A stretch of 64,000 nucleotides of DNA, taken from NCBI GenBank assembly GCA_003255065.1, contig QAOA01003028.1:62001-126000 (forward strand), written 5' to 3'. A model generated the notes under the pieces. The model made no database searches and had not been told where the DNA came from. It worked only from the letters and a program-made list of their open reading frames with translations. A program made the position numbers and the translations under genes. Shown here piece by piece: positions 37,873-48,271 of the stretch. Source of the stretch: Cercis canadensis (taxonomy: Eukaryota; Streptophyta; Magnoliopsida; Fabales; Fabaceae). The stretch's first letter is position 1, and each line of letters starts with the position of its first letter.

Positions 37873-40800
37873 TGTCGCAACATCCCTTTCGAAGTGCGAT
37901 GCGGAGCGGCGAAACCCCCTATAAGAAAAATAAAAGTTATGGTGTATGATATGATGCAAAAGAATGGAGTCGCCACCAATCGTTTTATTTCATTTTTAAA
38001 CAAATGAAATGATGCGATTGGACACCTAAAAAAGGAAAGCTCTACATTTTCAAAGTTTAGATTCGGGGGTTGATTACGTGTAGGGAAGGTATTAGCACCC
38101 TACAAAGCCTATTCTTATAACGGTTACCTATTTAATAAATTGTTATCTTTTTTTAAATGAATTAATTGGTCATAACATTATGTTTTAAAATAAAGTAATA
38201 CTTTGCTAGGTCCCGCTAGTCCTTCTGGCAAAACCTAAAGGATGCCTAAAAACTATTGAGTAGAGTCGATGATTTTCATTACAGTCATCTCCCAATCTAT
38301 TCTGTCATAAGAAAATTTTAATATTTTTATTATCTGAGTAATAACTAAAAAAATGTACAAAATGCAATTTATTATGCATGTTAGAAAATGAGTTCGAGAT
38401 TTGTGGAAAAAGATTTTTTTTTTTATTGAAAGTCCTTCTTTAGTCCACCAATATATCTGAAAAGGCTAAAGTGACACTCCTCACCTCTGGAATGTCAAGG
38501 AGTCGCCATCATCACAGCTATCCTCAATTATTTCCTCATCGGTACTTTTAATCCACATTTTAAAGTAAATAAAAGTATGATATTATCCATAAATAAGATT
38601 TTTTTTTGGGAGAATTATGCATAGAAAAATATTTTTATCAGGAGTTAGCCTTAAGCCCCGCCAGTACCTTTGACAAAACTAGAGAAATCCCTTTACCTCC
38701 AGAATGTCAAAATATTGCCATCATTATGGCTAATTTTGATTATTCCCTCGTGGATAATCTTATTTTAGCATAAATGGAAACAATGATGAAATATAATGAG
38801 ATGAATTATAATGTAGCAAATAATGCTAGAAAGATAGTAATTGGAAAGATAAAGCGATATTAGAAATTTCATTGGCCACACCAGTACCTCTGGCATAACT
38901 AAGAAATTTATCCCTCACCTCAGGAACATTAGGAAAGATTGTCAGCACAATTATTCCCTAATTTAATTCGTCGTTGGGCTTCAATTTTTATGACAGGAAA
39001 TAAAGTATATAAAATATCTAAGATAAATTGATAAAAAAATGAATAAGAACAAATATAAGAAGAGAAAAGAAAAAAAGAAAAAAGAAAAGTTAAATTAACT
39101 CTAAAGAAAAACAAATGTCCTAAATAGATTAAATCCAAATTGAATAATAAAAATCGAGCAAATATCAAATGAGCAAAACCTCAAACACTAACTTCATAAC
39201 TAAAGTCATAAACTTACCATAATTAAAATCAAATGCAACCTAATAGAAATGATTAGTAGCCTAACCACAAAATAATGTGAACTCAAGAAACAAAAATGTG
39301 GGCTTAGACATAAAGAATGGACCAACCCAAATGGATTCAGCCCAAGGAAAAAAAAAAAAAAAAAGGAAGACATGAACTAGCTCAATGGAATTTGGCCCAA
39401 ACTAGTAAATGAAATTCCCAAAACGAAATGGGTCAGTCCACATAATAGCTGGCCAAACATAGTAAATGAAACAAAACAAAAATGAAATGGGCTAGTCCAA
39501 AGGGAAATCAAAACTAACAACCCAAATTATTAACAAACAAAAACAATAAAGCCCAAACAAATGAAAAGGCCTAAACAAACATATATGCACTAAAGGAAAT
39601 TATAAAAAAAAAAAAAAGAATCAGCAACCCAAAAGAATAAGATACGAAGAAAGAAAAAGAGAAAGAAAATAGAAAGAAAGGAGAGACGCGTAGAGGAAAG
39701 GGGAAAACGCCGGAAGGAGAGAGAGCTTCTCTCTTGGGTCTAGGAGCTTAAGGAATTGATCCTAGCTTCACTAAATATTGTACTAAGGTAAGAATCTCCC
39801 TTTTTATTTCACTTTCTCTCCAAAGTTTCGATACTTCCTTCTCTTGAAGCTCTATTTCTCTCTCTAAAATCTCTTTCTCTTTCTAAAAAATCCTCACTCT
39901 AACTCGATTTTCTTCCCTAAAATGGAAGATGGGTATGAGGTTGGATGCTTTGTTGGCTAAAAAAAGTTAGTTCTCCCTCTTTTCCAATTCAATTTCTCTC
40001 TCTAAAAGGGGGTTTCTCTCTCTAATTTGGGATTTTTCTTTCTATACTTGGGGACTTCTCTCTAATTTGTTTCATTGTTTTTTTTTTTCTAAACTCTATG
40101 CATGCACATAAATATTTCTAGGTTTTATTCTATTATGGATTTTTGGGGTTCTCTCTAATTTGGTGTCTCTATTTATTTTTGTGATTTTATTTTAAATTCC
40201 CTCTCTATACCTAGAAGCTAAATAGAAAGAGAATAATTTGATTGTGAGAAAATAACATTGCTATGGAATAAGCAAGAACGTCAGAGCAAATTTTTGCACA
40301 AAGAAAATGTGAAAAAAGCATAAGTTCATATCTAAGTTGTTGTCAATCCATTGTTTTGCTTTCTACTTTGAGGATTTTGCTCACTCTCTGTATCCCCTCT
40401 TCCCTCTGTCTCTCACAGTGGTTCTTCTCCTTTGTTACTGTGTATTTCTCTCATCTGTATCTTCGTACTTCTCTCTCTGTATCCTGGTGTGTGTCTTTGC
40501 TCTGCTTGGGGAGACCCATTTTATAGCCAAAATTGGAATTAATTTCTCATATATGCTGAACTCTTCTTCTCCCATTTGCAGGTTGTGCAGCCATATGAGG
40601 CAAGAATGGCCAGTTTTCAAATGGGTGGTGTCATCCTATAGTGGCAATGGAGTTGGCTAGCAGAAAATGCCAAAGGTTGCTTATGCTGCACTTTGATATC
40701 TTTTGTCATTTTTTGTACAATATCTTTTATTTTGAAAAAATAGAAAAATATACTCTGTAACCAAATTGATTTGTATTTATTCTTTCTTCTTTTGTTTTGT

Positions 40801-40883
40801 TTTTTTTTTTGGTAATATTTGGGACATTTGAATAAAAATTAAAATAACCAATATACCCATAAGTGCAAATTTGGGTATCAACA
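37873..40883 (-). repeat. 5' LTR of the Ogre-like element
   Basis: This 3,011-bp LTR begins TGTCGCAACATCC and ends GGTATCAACA. It is homologous to 9512-13677 once the solo LTR there is discounted. Sampled stretches differ by roughly 2% (central pyrimidine-rich part) to 10% (left end). Confidence 0.85.
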
Positions 40884-42670
40884 CCTTGTTCACCATTCTT
40901 GTGGACTTTGTATGTCTATAATCCTTGACACACACCACCCTTGCCAATCATCTTCAATTGTCTAAGGTCTTGGATGTGAAAAGAATTAGCATAAAAAGAC
41001 ATAAGACAAGTGGAATTCTGTAACAAAGCAGGAACTAATATAAGGTTGACTTGAAACTGTGGAATATAAAGCACTTTGTGGATAATGAAATTTCGAGCTA
41101 ATTGAACACTGCCTATAGCAGTAACTGAAATTTTGCAGTTGTTAGGTAATGTAACAAAACGATCGTGCAACTTTTTATGTGTGATGAAATGCTTGAGAGA
41201 ATAAGAAACATGAGATTTGGCTCCTGAATCTAATATCCAAGAGTCAAGATCATTATTGAATGTGGAAGTGCTAGAGGAAAGGATAATACCATCCGAGGCT
41301 TGGTTGGTGTGAGTATCCATATCAGGAATGGCTGCTTGTGACAACTGGGATCGGAGAAGATGAATCAATTGTTGATATTTTTGTGAAGTCATCTGGAAAG
41401 AAGAAGAATGCGCAACACTGCTAGTTTGATTCACAATTGGTGAAGCTGGAGTAGATTCTTCCTCAGAAAGATGATTCACATTGGTAGCTTGCTTCCCTTT
41501 CTTGTACCCTAGAGAGTATCCATGAAGCTTGTAGCATTTCTCTTTTGTATGTCCAAGCATGCCACAATGTGCACACATAGGTCTGTCTTTCCTTCCATTT
41601 CTGGACTTGCCATCTGAACTAGAATGATTATGACGACCATTGACTGCATAGGCCATATGATCACTTGAGTGAGAAGGAATTCCCATCGATCTCTGCTTCT
41701 CTTCTCGAACAACAAGAGAAAAAACCTTGATTACGGATAGAAATGGATCCATCAAAAGTATTTTCCCCTTCACATTTGAGAAAACCTCACCATGAGGAAG
41801 CAAAGAACATACTCCTGATGAAGATGATCCAACAATGGTTTGACACCTCCGCAAGAACAAGGGTGAATGGGACGATATTCATAGATCTCCTCCCAAATAC
41901 CTTTCAGTTGTGTGAAGTATTGAGCCACTAACAAGGATCCTTAAGTGAGATTGAACAATTCTTTTTTCAATTGGAAGATTCTTGGACCATTTTGTTGCTG
42001 AAATCATTCTTGCAAATCAAGCCAGATATCTGCTACAGTGGAGGAGTAAATCACACTCGCAGTGATTTCTTTTTAGATGGAGTTGAGAAGCCATGAAGCA
42101 ACAACATTGTTGTTGCATTGCCATGACAGAAAATCGGATTCATCAAGTGGAGGTGTGGATCCATCCACAAATTCGAGCTTATTCTTGGCTATCAATGCCA
42201 TCTTCATTGCACGACATCAGGAATTGTAATTGTCTCCAGTGAGTGATTGAGAGACGAGGATCAACCCTGGAGAATCCGAAGGATGCAAGAAAAACGGACT
42301 TGAAACATCATCCATGGGAATCGACACCATTGATGATCAATGAAGGAAAAAAAAATGCAAGAAACAAAGCAGAACATTTCTGCAGAAGAAGACGAAGAAG
42401 AAGAACGCCCAAGAAACGAGCCAGGTTCAAAGAACTCAGGTTCTCAGCTCTTATACCATATTAAGACTTTGAGAAATGAAGAATCTCATTTATTGAAAAT
42501 AATGAATTGTTAGTTGTGGCCTTTACAATATATATAGCAGAATACATTCGCTTCAGCAATAACAGAAAAACTAACTTCCTAACTTCCTAGTGCTGAGCTG
42601 GCTAACTGACTATGCTGACCTGTAATATGTAATTTACAGTCTATAATAAATCTGATATGTAATTCTAATA
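40884..42670 (-). mobile_element. Ty1/copia retrotransposon fragment, 5' part, broken
   Basis: The minus-strand text starts near 42.3 kb with the copia gag pattern (FFLHPSDSPGLILVSQSLTG, close to a TGDNYNS motif). It includes a CX2CX4HX4C zinc knuckle (CAHCGMLGHTKEKC) and the protease start WILDSGAKSHVS. A PBS-like TGGTATAAGAGC (42458-42447) adjoins a short LTR of about 212 bp (42459-42670). The element stops at the Ogre-like insertion, and its integrase, RT and 3' LTR are not found across it on the left side. It is a broken remnant. Confidence 0.75.
42459..42670 (-). repeat. 5' LTR of the copia fragment (approximate)
   Basis: The block between the PBS-like site and 42670 has matching short ends (TATTAAG and TTCTAATA in plus orientation), consistent with a small copia LTR. 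The ends are approximate because no partner LTR is in the window. Confidence 0.5.
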
Positions 42671-43633
42671 TTTTTCTTTGCGATAAAAAGATTTCATTCA
42701 GAAGCAAAAGAAGAAAAGTATTTAGACCATTAGCTCAAAAGAACTTACCTATCTCTCTACAAATTCATTAAGAGAAAACACCTCTAAAAATACTTTTGGC
42801 ATGCACCCAGCAAAGGGAAGATAAGAAAACTACAGATGTAACCACTGACAGTTTTCTTGGTCAATATATATTCAAACTTTATCTAAAGAAAAGTACTAAA
42901 AAAATTTAATATATATGAGTAAGTGAAAAAGAAAATGATATTGTTACACCATTTAAAAGATGTAAAGGGTATATAGTTAATGTAAGAATAAATTATATAG
43001 ATCTCTTCCTAGGAAGCACGAACACGCAACATAATACGACACAGGACATGTGACATAGGAAAATCTAAAAAATGCAAGATATTTACATTAGAATATCATA
43101 TTTGATATATTTATCATCCATTCATATCCTAAATTGTTAGTGATTCTATTTACTTCTATCATATTTTTTCAACAAAAAGGGACATGAACTTATGAAATAT
43201 ATATATAAATATTCCCACTAAAATAAATACAATTCCAAGGGATATTACAAATTTATTTTAATCTCTATATCTTTCATAACAAAAAGTAGTTAATAGATAT
43301 CATTTATTTATTCTAATTTATTTCTTATTTATCCCTTCCTTAACATATTTACTGCATACAAACAATTATCCAAGCTGTGTCTCAGACACTTGTCTGAGCC
43401 CAAAAAAGTTATTATTTTTTAATTCAGAGACATCCTTACACGTGTTGGACACGTGTTGTTGTGTCCAAGATGTATCCATGATTGTTTTGTGTCATATATG
43501 TGGACACGACATGTCCATGCTTCCTATATCTCTCCTAAATTCTGAACTACTTGCGCTTGCTTATCTTTTATTTTGAAACTATATAATGACTTCTCCTATA
43601 TGTTAACAGAAATAGTAACAATATTAACTTAAC
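42671..43633. other. AT-rich intergenic DNA
   Basis: No gene, RNA gene or clear repeat is supported. The stretch contains several imperfect copies of GTGTCCA/TGGACAC-type words near 43380-43520 but no defined element. Confidence 0.35.
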
Positions 43634-43843
43634 GGGGATTCTATGATACTACGTAAGTATGTCATACTATACTGACGTGTCAAGTATACATAATTTTCAT
43701 ATTTTATTATATATAAAATATAATTTATTTATTTTTTTAAACAAACTTAAAAATAGTTAATTTGTACACATGTCATTCATTTATTGGTTATTTCTATGTA
43801 GTATGACATACTACATAAATACTAAAAGTATCTAAGAAACCTC
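43634..43843. mobile_element. MITE-like element, copy 1 of a two-copy family
   Basis: The left end GGGGATTCTATGATACTACG and the reverse complement of the right end (GGAGGTTTCTTAGATACTTT) pair. Just inside, TAGTATGACATACT occurs in inverted orientation. The element is about 210 bp with no coding capacity. A diverged second copy is at 45579-45781. Confidence 0.6.
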
Positions 43844-45578
43844 CTTAACTTAAAGCAAAATTTATTTCCAAATTTTTAACTTTTTTTTTTATTATGGAGA
43901 AAGAAATAACTTTAGTTTTTTGTTTCTCTTTATCTATGCTTTAAATTTTTTAATTACTATTTTTGTTAATATGGGGTCTTGTACAATTTTAAACTAGAGG
44001 AGAAGATGTCTATATAATTTTAATCCAGAGCAGTTAGGTTTGGGTTTTTCAAACATAAAGAGATAAAGAAAAAAAAAAGTTTAAATGTATCATTTCCATA
44101 AATTAAATGCCGGAGTAGATACCAAACAACTTGTAACTGTGGTACTGAGGTTGTCCTCAAAATTTATGAATTCTATATATGAATCTAGAGTCGTAGCCAA
44201 AAATACTAAAAAATAAATTGTTGGACTAGGCACAATGGATATGTCAACTTTCAGATTTAGAGCTAAAGTTTTTGAAAGTCACCAATGCATTCAATTGCTT
44301 CAAAGTTTGTTTTACTCATCTATATTTATCTCTAATGGAACAAAAATGTTACATTCAATTTTTTTTTTTTTTATTCTTAGGGGGAATAATATGAGAAAAT
44401 CATTGTGTAGTGCTTAAAAATGTTATAACTTTTTTTTTTTTTTTAAGGTGCTTGACTCATATGTAAAATTACAAAAGCATCCATCTAGCTATATATTGTT
44501 ATCCTATTTATATATATGATTATTTTATTTATATTTGACACATAGTAATCATAATAACTACATAAATAAACACAATAACTAAATATTTTATACATGATAA
44601 TTACATATATAAATGTAATAACTACATATCTGAGAATATTTTTGTGATTTTACAGATATCTTATGTAAAACAATTTAAGTCAATTTTTTTTTTTTTATTT
44701 ACAAAGATAAGCTCAATGGTAAGTCCACATGAAAAGGTCTTTGGATCTATCTCCTAAATTTTTTTAACTGAAAAAAAAAAGAAACATAAGCAAATTTAAA
44801 ATAGTCGTGAACAATTTCCCAAATTATATATATTGTCTATAATTTGTTTTATCTGCCCTCTTGTGGGGATGGGGAAAGGTGTTTAGTTACAGGTCCCAAT
44901 TTTTTTCTTCTGAATTATTATGTTTAAATATAATAAAATAATTACTTAATACCGAGAATATTTTAGTAATTTCTTAGAGCATGTTAGACATCTAATAAAA
45001 AAATAAGGTGTTTAACACGCCTAAATATCTGTTCCTTCAAATTTTATAACTTGAGAACAATTCTTCTTTTATTTTCTTTCTAAAATTATAGTGACTAATT
45101 TTTAACAAGAATAAAAAAGGCATTGACGTATTTCCTTGGAGCTTTTAATTTTTAAAATAATGCCAGCTGTCACGAGAATCGATTTTTTTTCATTTTATTT
45201 AATTATTGTTTGCAATAATTTTTTTTTCTCAATTTTTTGGGTTATATTGTACGTATTCGTCGTAAATAAAATTGTAAATACACTTTCCTTTCACTGGAGA
45301 GAAAAAAATATAAGACTAAATATATCAGCTCCTTATGAAGTTTAATAAAACTATATAAATCATCTTTTTATTTGAACAGATACAATTTGTTTTTGGAAAA
45401 AAAAAAGGTTCTTTAATATAAAAATCTAAACTAAAAAGTATTTGGTGCATTGCACTTAAAAATAACAAAAATACTCCTCTAGTTATTTGGTCATTCGATT
45501 TATATTTAAATTTAATAATCATATACTAAACAGAAAAATTATATATTTTACACATGATAATCATATATCTAAATATAC
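43844..45578. other. AT-rich intergenic DNA with a diverged local repeat
   Basis: No gene is seen. The block near 44440-44640 resembles that near 45420-45570 (shared TATTTTATACATGATAAT-type text). Together with the two MITE copies this suggests an old duplication of the neighbourhood. Confidence 0.35.
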
Positions 45579-45781
45579 GAGGATTCTATGATACTCCATA
45601 TGTATATTATATGCTATATTGATGTAGCAAACATAAGTAATTTTTATATTTTATTTGATATAAAATTATTTTATTTTATTTTCTCAAACAAACTTAAAAA
45701 TAGTTAATTTATACATATATTATTTACATCTTGATTATTTTTATATAGTATAGTATACAACAAAATATCTAAAAACATCTA
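45579..45781. mobile_element. MITE-like element, copy 2 of a two-copy family
   Basis: This stretch aligns along its length with 43634-43843, sharing GGATTCTATGATACT at the start and CAAACTTAAAAATAGTTAAT in the middle. Its terminal repeats are more decayed. Confidence 0.5.
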
Positions 45782-46187
45782 TAAATATAATTTAACTAAT
45801 AATTTCAAAAGTGCAATGCACCAAATAATATTTTTTTTCTCACCTTTTCACACCAAATATTCTTTTCTATTTATTTTATAGTTTAGTGTTACAAAAATGA
45901 ATTCTTCTTTACGCAAATGAGAGGAAGAAAGATCCAACAAGAAATGCCGTAAATGAGAAACCGACGTGCATAGTTCAAACGTTTCGCCTACTTAAGTCCA
46001 ACAATGACAAAAGCAAAACTCACCGCTTTGAACTTTAGGTGGAACCAAAGGCCGCTACTATACCCAACGTAACACGTTAGACTCCTGACTCAGCAAACAG
46101 CTATTATTTCTTCTATTTATCATTAAAAACTCACTTCCTTTTGTCTGTTTTCTGCTAAAGATTATCTTCTGAATATGATAACACTTA

Positions 46188-46316
46188 GGTTGTGTTTGGA
46201 TGGAGTATTTGATAAATTCTTGTGTATTTCAAATACATGTAATTGAAATACAGCATTTCAAATACATGTATTTGAAATACACAAGAATTTGTCAAATACT
46301 CTATCCAAACACAACC
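46188..46316. mobile_element. Near-perfect palindromic MITE, PIF/Harbinger (Tourist)-like
   Basis: The 129-bp element is almost entirely an inverted repeat, starting GGTTGTGTTTGGATGGAG and ending with its near reverse complement. It is flanked by TTA on both sides (46185-46187 and 46317-46319). The TTA target duplication, the G-rich start and the GTTTGG motif fit Tourist-like elements. Confidence 0.8.
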
Positions 46317-46848
46317 TTATTGTTGATTGTCCTCACAGATAATGTTTGCAGTCCCACTTATACGTAGTTGAACTCTGTCCACAAGTTGATACATGTAAGG
46401 TAGCAAGTCGCAATGAAAGTCTTCGTCTACGCCGTTTACCTCTTCTCCTATCTTCGATTATTTATCTTCTCCTTTGACCCTCTCCCTCTCTTTCTGTTTG
46501 TATACCCAGAAATCAGAGCCAAACTGTAGATGTGGCGAACTCAACCTCCAGGTTCATCTTCTAGGAGTTAAGGTTTATACTTTGTCGGTGTTCATTATCA
46601 TCTTACATAATTTATAATTGAAGGTGTGTCATATTTTCCTTTTCATAATACAAATTTATTTTTATTACATTTTTTACTTCAAGCATGATGAAGAAGAATT
46701 TTAATTAAGATGTTATTTGTGATGCAACAATGACTCGTGTATGATTCGTATAAATTAGTATGTATAATACCTCTTTCACACAAAAAAAAAAGTATATATA
46801 ATACCTCTATCCCTCTTTTTTTGCTTTTTATCTAATATTTAATTTTTT

Positions 46849-48205
46849 GGAAAGCTTGAGATCTATCTGTGCCTAAACACAAAGTTGGAGATTTTCTTTG
46901 ATTTCTACTTTTTTGTTTCAAAATTATATGTTTTTCATTATTCTGCTAATTAATTAGTAACTTGTGGTGCTGATTACTTGGAATTATCATGTTGTATATA
47001 AGACTGATGACCCTTAAATATTTTCTCTACTTCCTCTAGGTTATCATTCAGGATTTAAAGTATAATTACTTTGGGTTCATTGGGTTCATCATCTAACAAA
47101 ATATAATAATTGAAGGTGTGTATGGTACATTCTTAATTTTAATAAAAATATAGTTTTCTTTCATTTTTAATTTCATGAATTGTGATAAAACAATAAATCA
47201 CTTATTGATTTTTTGCTCTCTCGCTCATAATATCTGCAAAGCTTGAGATCTTCTGTGACTAACTGCAAAATTGGAAATCTGCTTTACTTTCTATTTGGTT
47301 GTTTCTGAATTCTAGTTTTTTTTTTTTTTTTCAGAACCCTAGTATGCATTTTGTGGTTTTGATTTGTTGGAATTATCGTGTTATATATATCACTAGTACT
47401 TCATCTGATTACCATTAACACATTTTATACTACTTTGACGTTCATCCTCTATTTTTTAAGGTATATATATATTTGAGGATTTGGGGTATTTTTTCCTATT
47501 TTCAGCTGGGTTCATATTTCATTTGGGAATCAACATCGACTTCGACACTGGGAAGAATTGAGGAAACGCGGCTGTGGGAAGTTTGGAAGTTGAAACATTT
47601 CAACTTAAAGCTTGAAGGAGGAACGCATCTGAGCTTCAATTGCTTATGTTCTGCTTTGGTTTCCTTGACTTGGAGTCTCTCAATTGAGTATGGTGTTTTG
47701 GACCACTGGTAATAAACTTAAGTTGCAAGTTATATATATCCACGTATGATTCTTATAAATTAATATATATAATACCTCTTTCGCAAAAAATAAAAAATAA
47801 AAATTGCAATGTAATTCTAACTATCTTTAAAGTGTGAGATTTAACTGTGACTAAATACAAAGTTAGAGATCTACTTTGAATTTCTACTTTTTTAATTCAG
47901 AATTATAAGTTTTTGATTATCCTACTAATGAATTAGTAGCTTGTGGTCTTGATTACTTAAAATTGTCATGTTGTATATAAGACTAGTACATGAACTGATG
48001 ACCATTAAATATGTTATATACTTCTTCCAAGTTTTTCCTCTAAAGTTTAAGGTTTATAATAACTCTGGGTTTATCAAGTTTATGGTCTCACGGAATATAA
48101 GAATTGAAAGTGTGTATGATACATTTTTAATTTTAATAAAGGTATAATTTTCTTCCATTTTTAATTTCTAGGATTGTGATAAAACAATAAATCATTTATT
48201 GACAT
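46849..48205 (+). repeat. Imperfect repeats upstream of the CNL gene
   Basis: A block at about 46849-47209 recurs at about 47830-48203, and partly at about 47235-47410. Shared landmarks are CTTGAGATCT-like starts, TAGTAACTTGTGGTGCTGAT / TAGTAGCTTGTGGTCTTGAT, and GTGATAAAACAATAAATCA at the ends. The right copy ends just before the CNL start. A 3' splice-site-like TTCTGTTTCAG ends at 48256, sixteen bases before the ATG, so the 5' UTR may be spliced through this region. That is an inference without transcript data. Confidence 0.6.
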
Positions 48206-48271
48206 ATTCTTATCTGATGAGTTCTGACTAAATCTGTTGGGTTGATTCTGTTTCAGGTTGTGTTTGATTAA

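Larger units (their letters stand above)
9512..40883 (-). mobile_element. Ty3/gypsy Tat/Ogre-lineage LTR retrotransposon, large, old, broken, with later insertions
   Basis: Two related LTRs, 9512-13677 and 37873-40883, begin TGTCG and end TATCAACA. The flanks CGTTG and CCTTG form a 5-bp target-site duplication with one mismatch. Orientation is minus: the PBS is at 37869-37852 and a purine tract (GCAAAGGGGGGCAGC) is at 13692-13678. Parts in element order are an extra ORF1 region, gag, protease with a G-patch-like tail, RT with RNase H, a second RNase H, integrase, and a satellite-bearing 3' UTR. The extra 5' ORF, the two RNase H domains and the size (about 18 kb after removing insertions) are hallmarks of the Tat/Ogre lineage. 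Three younger elements sit inside it. The coding regions are heavily broken (well over ten breaks). LTR divergence of roughly 5% by eye suggests an age of the order of 2 million years or more. Confidence 0.85.

Noticed and set aside
47473-47712. 79-codon frame upstream of the CNL gene
   Set aside because: No domain is seen, and it lies within a region of noncoding repeats. A 5' UTR origin is more likely.
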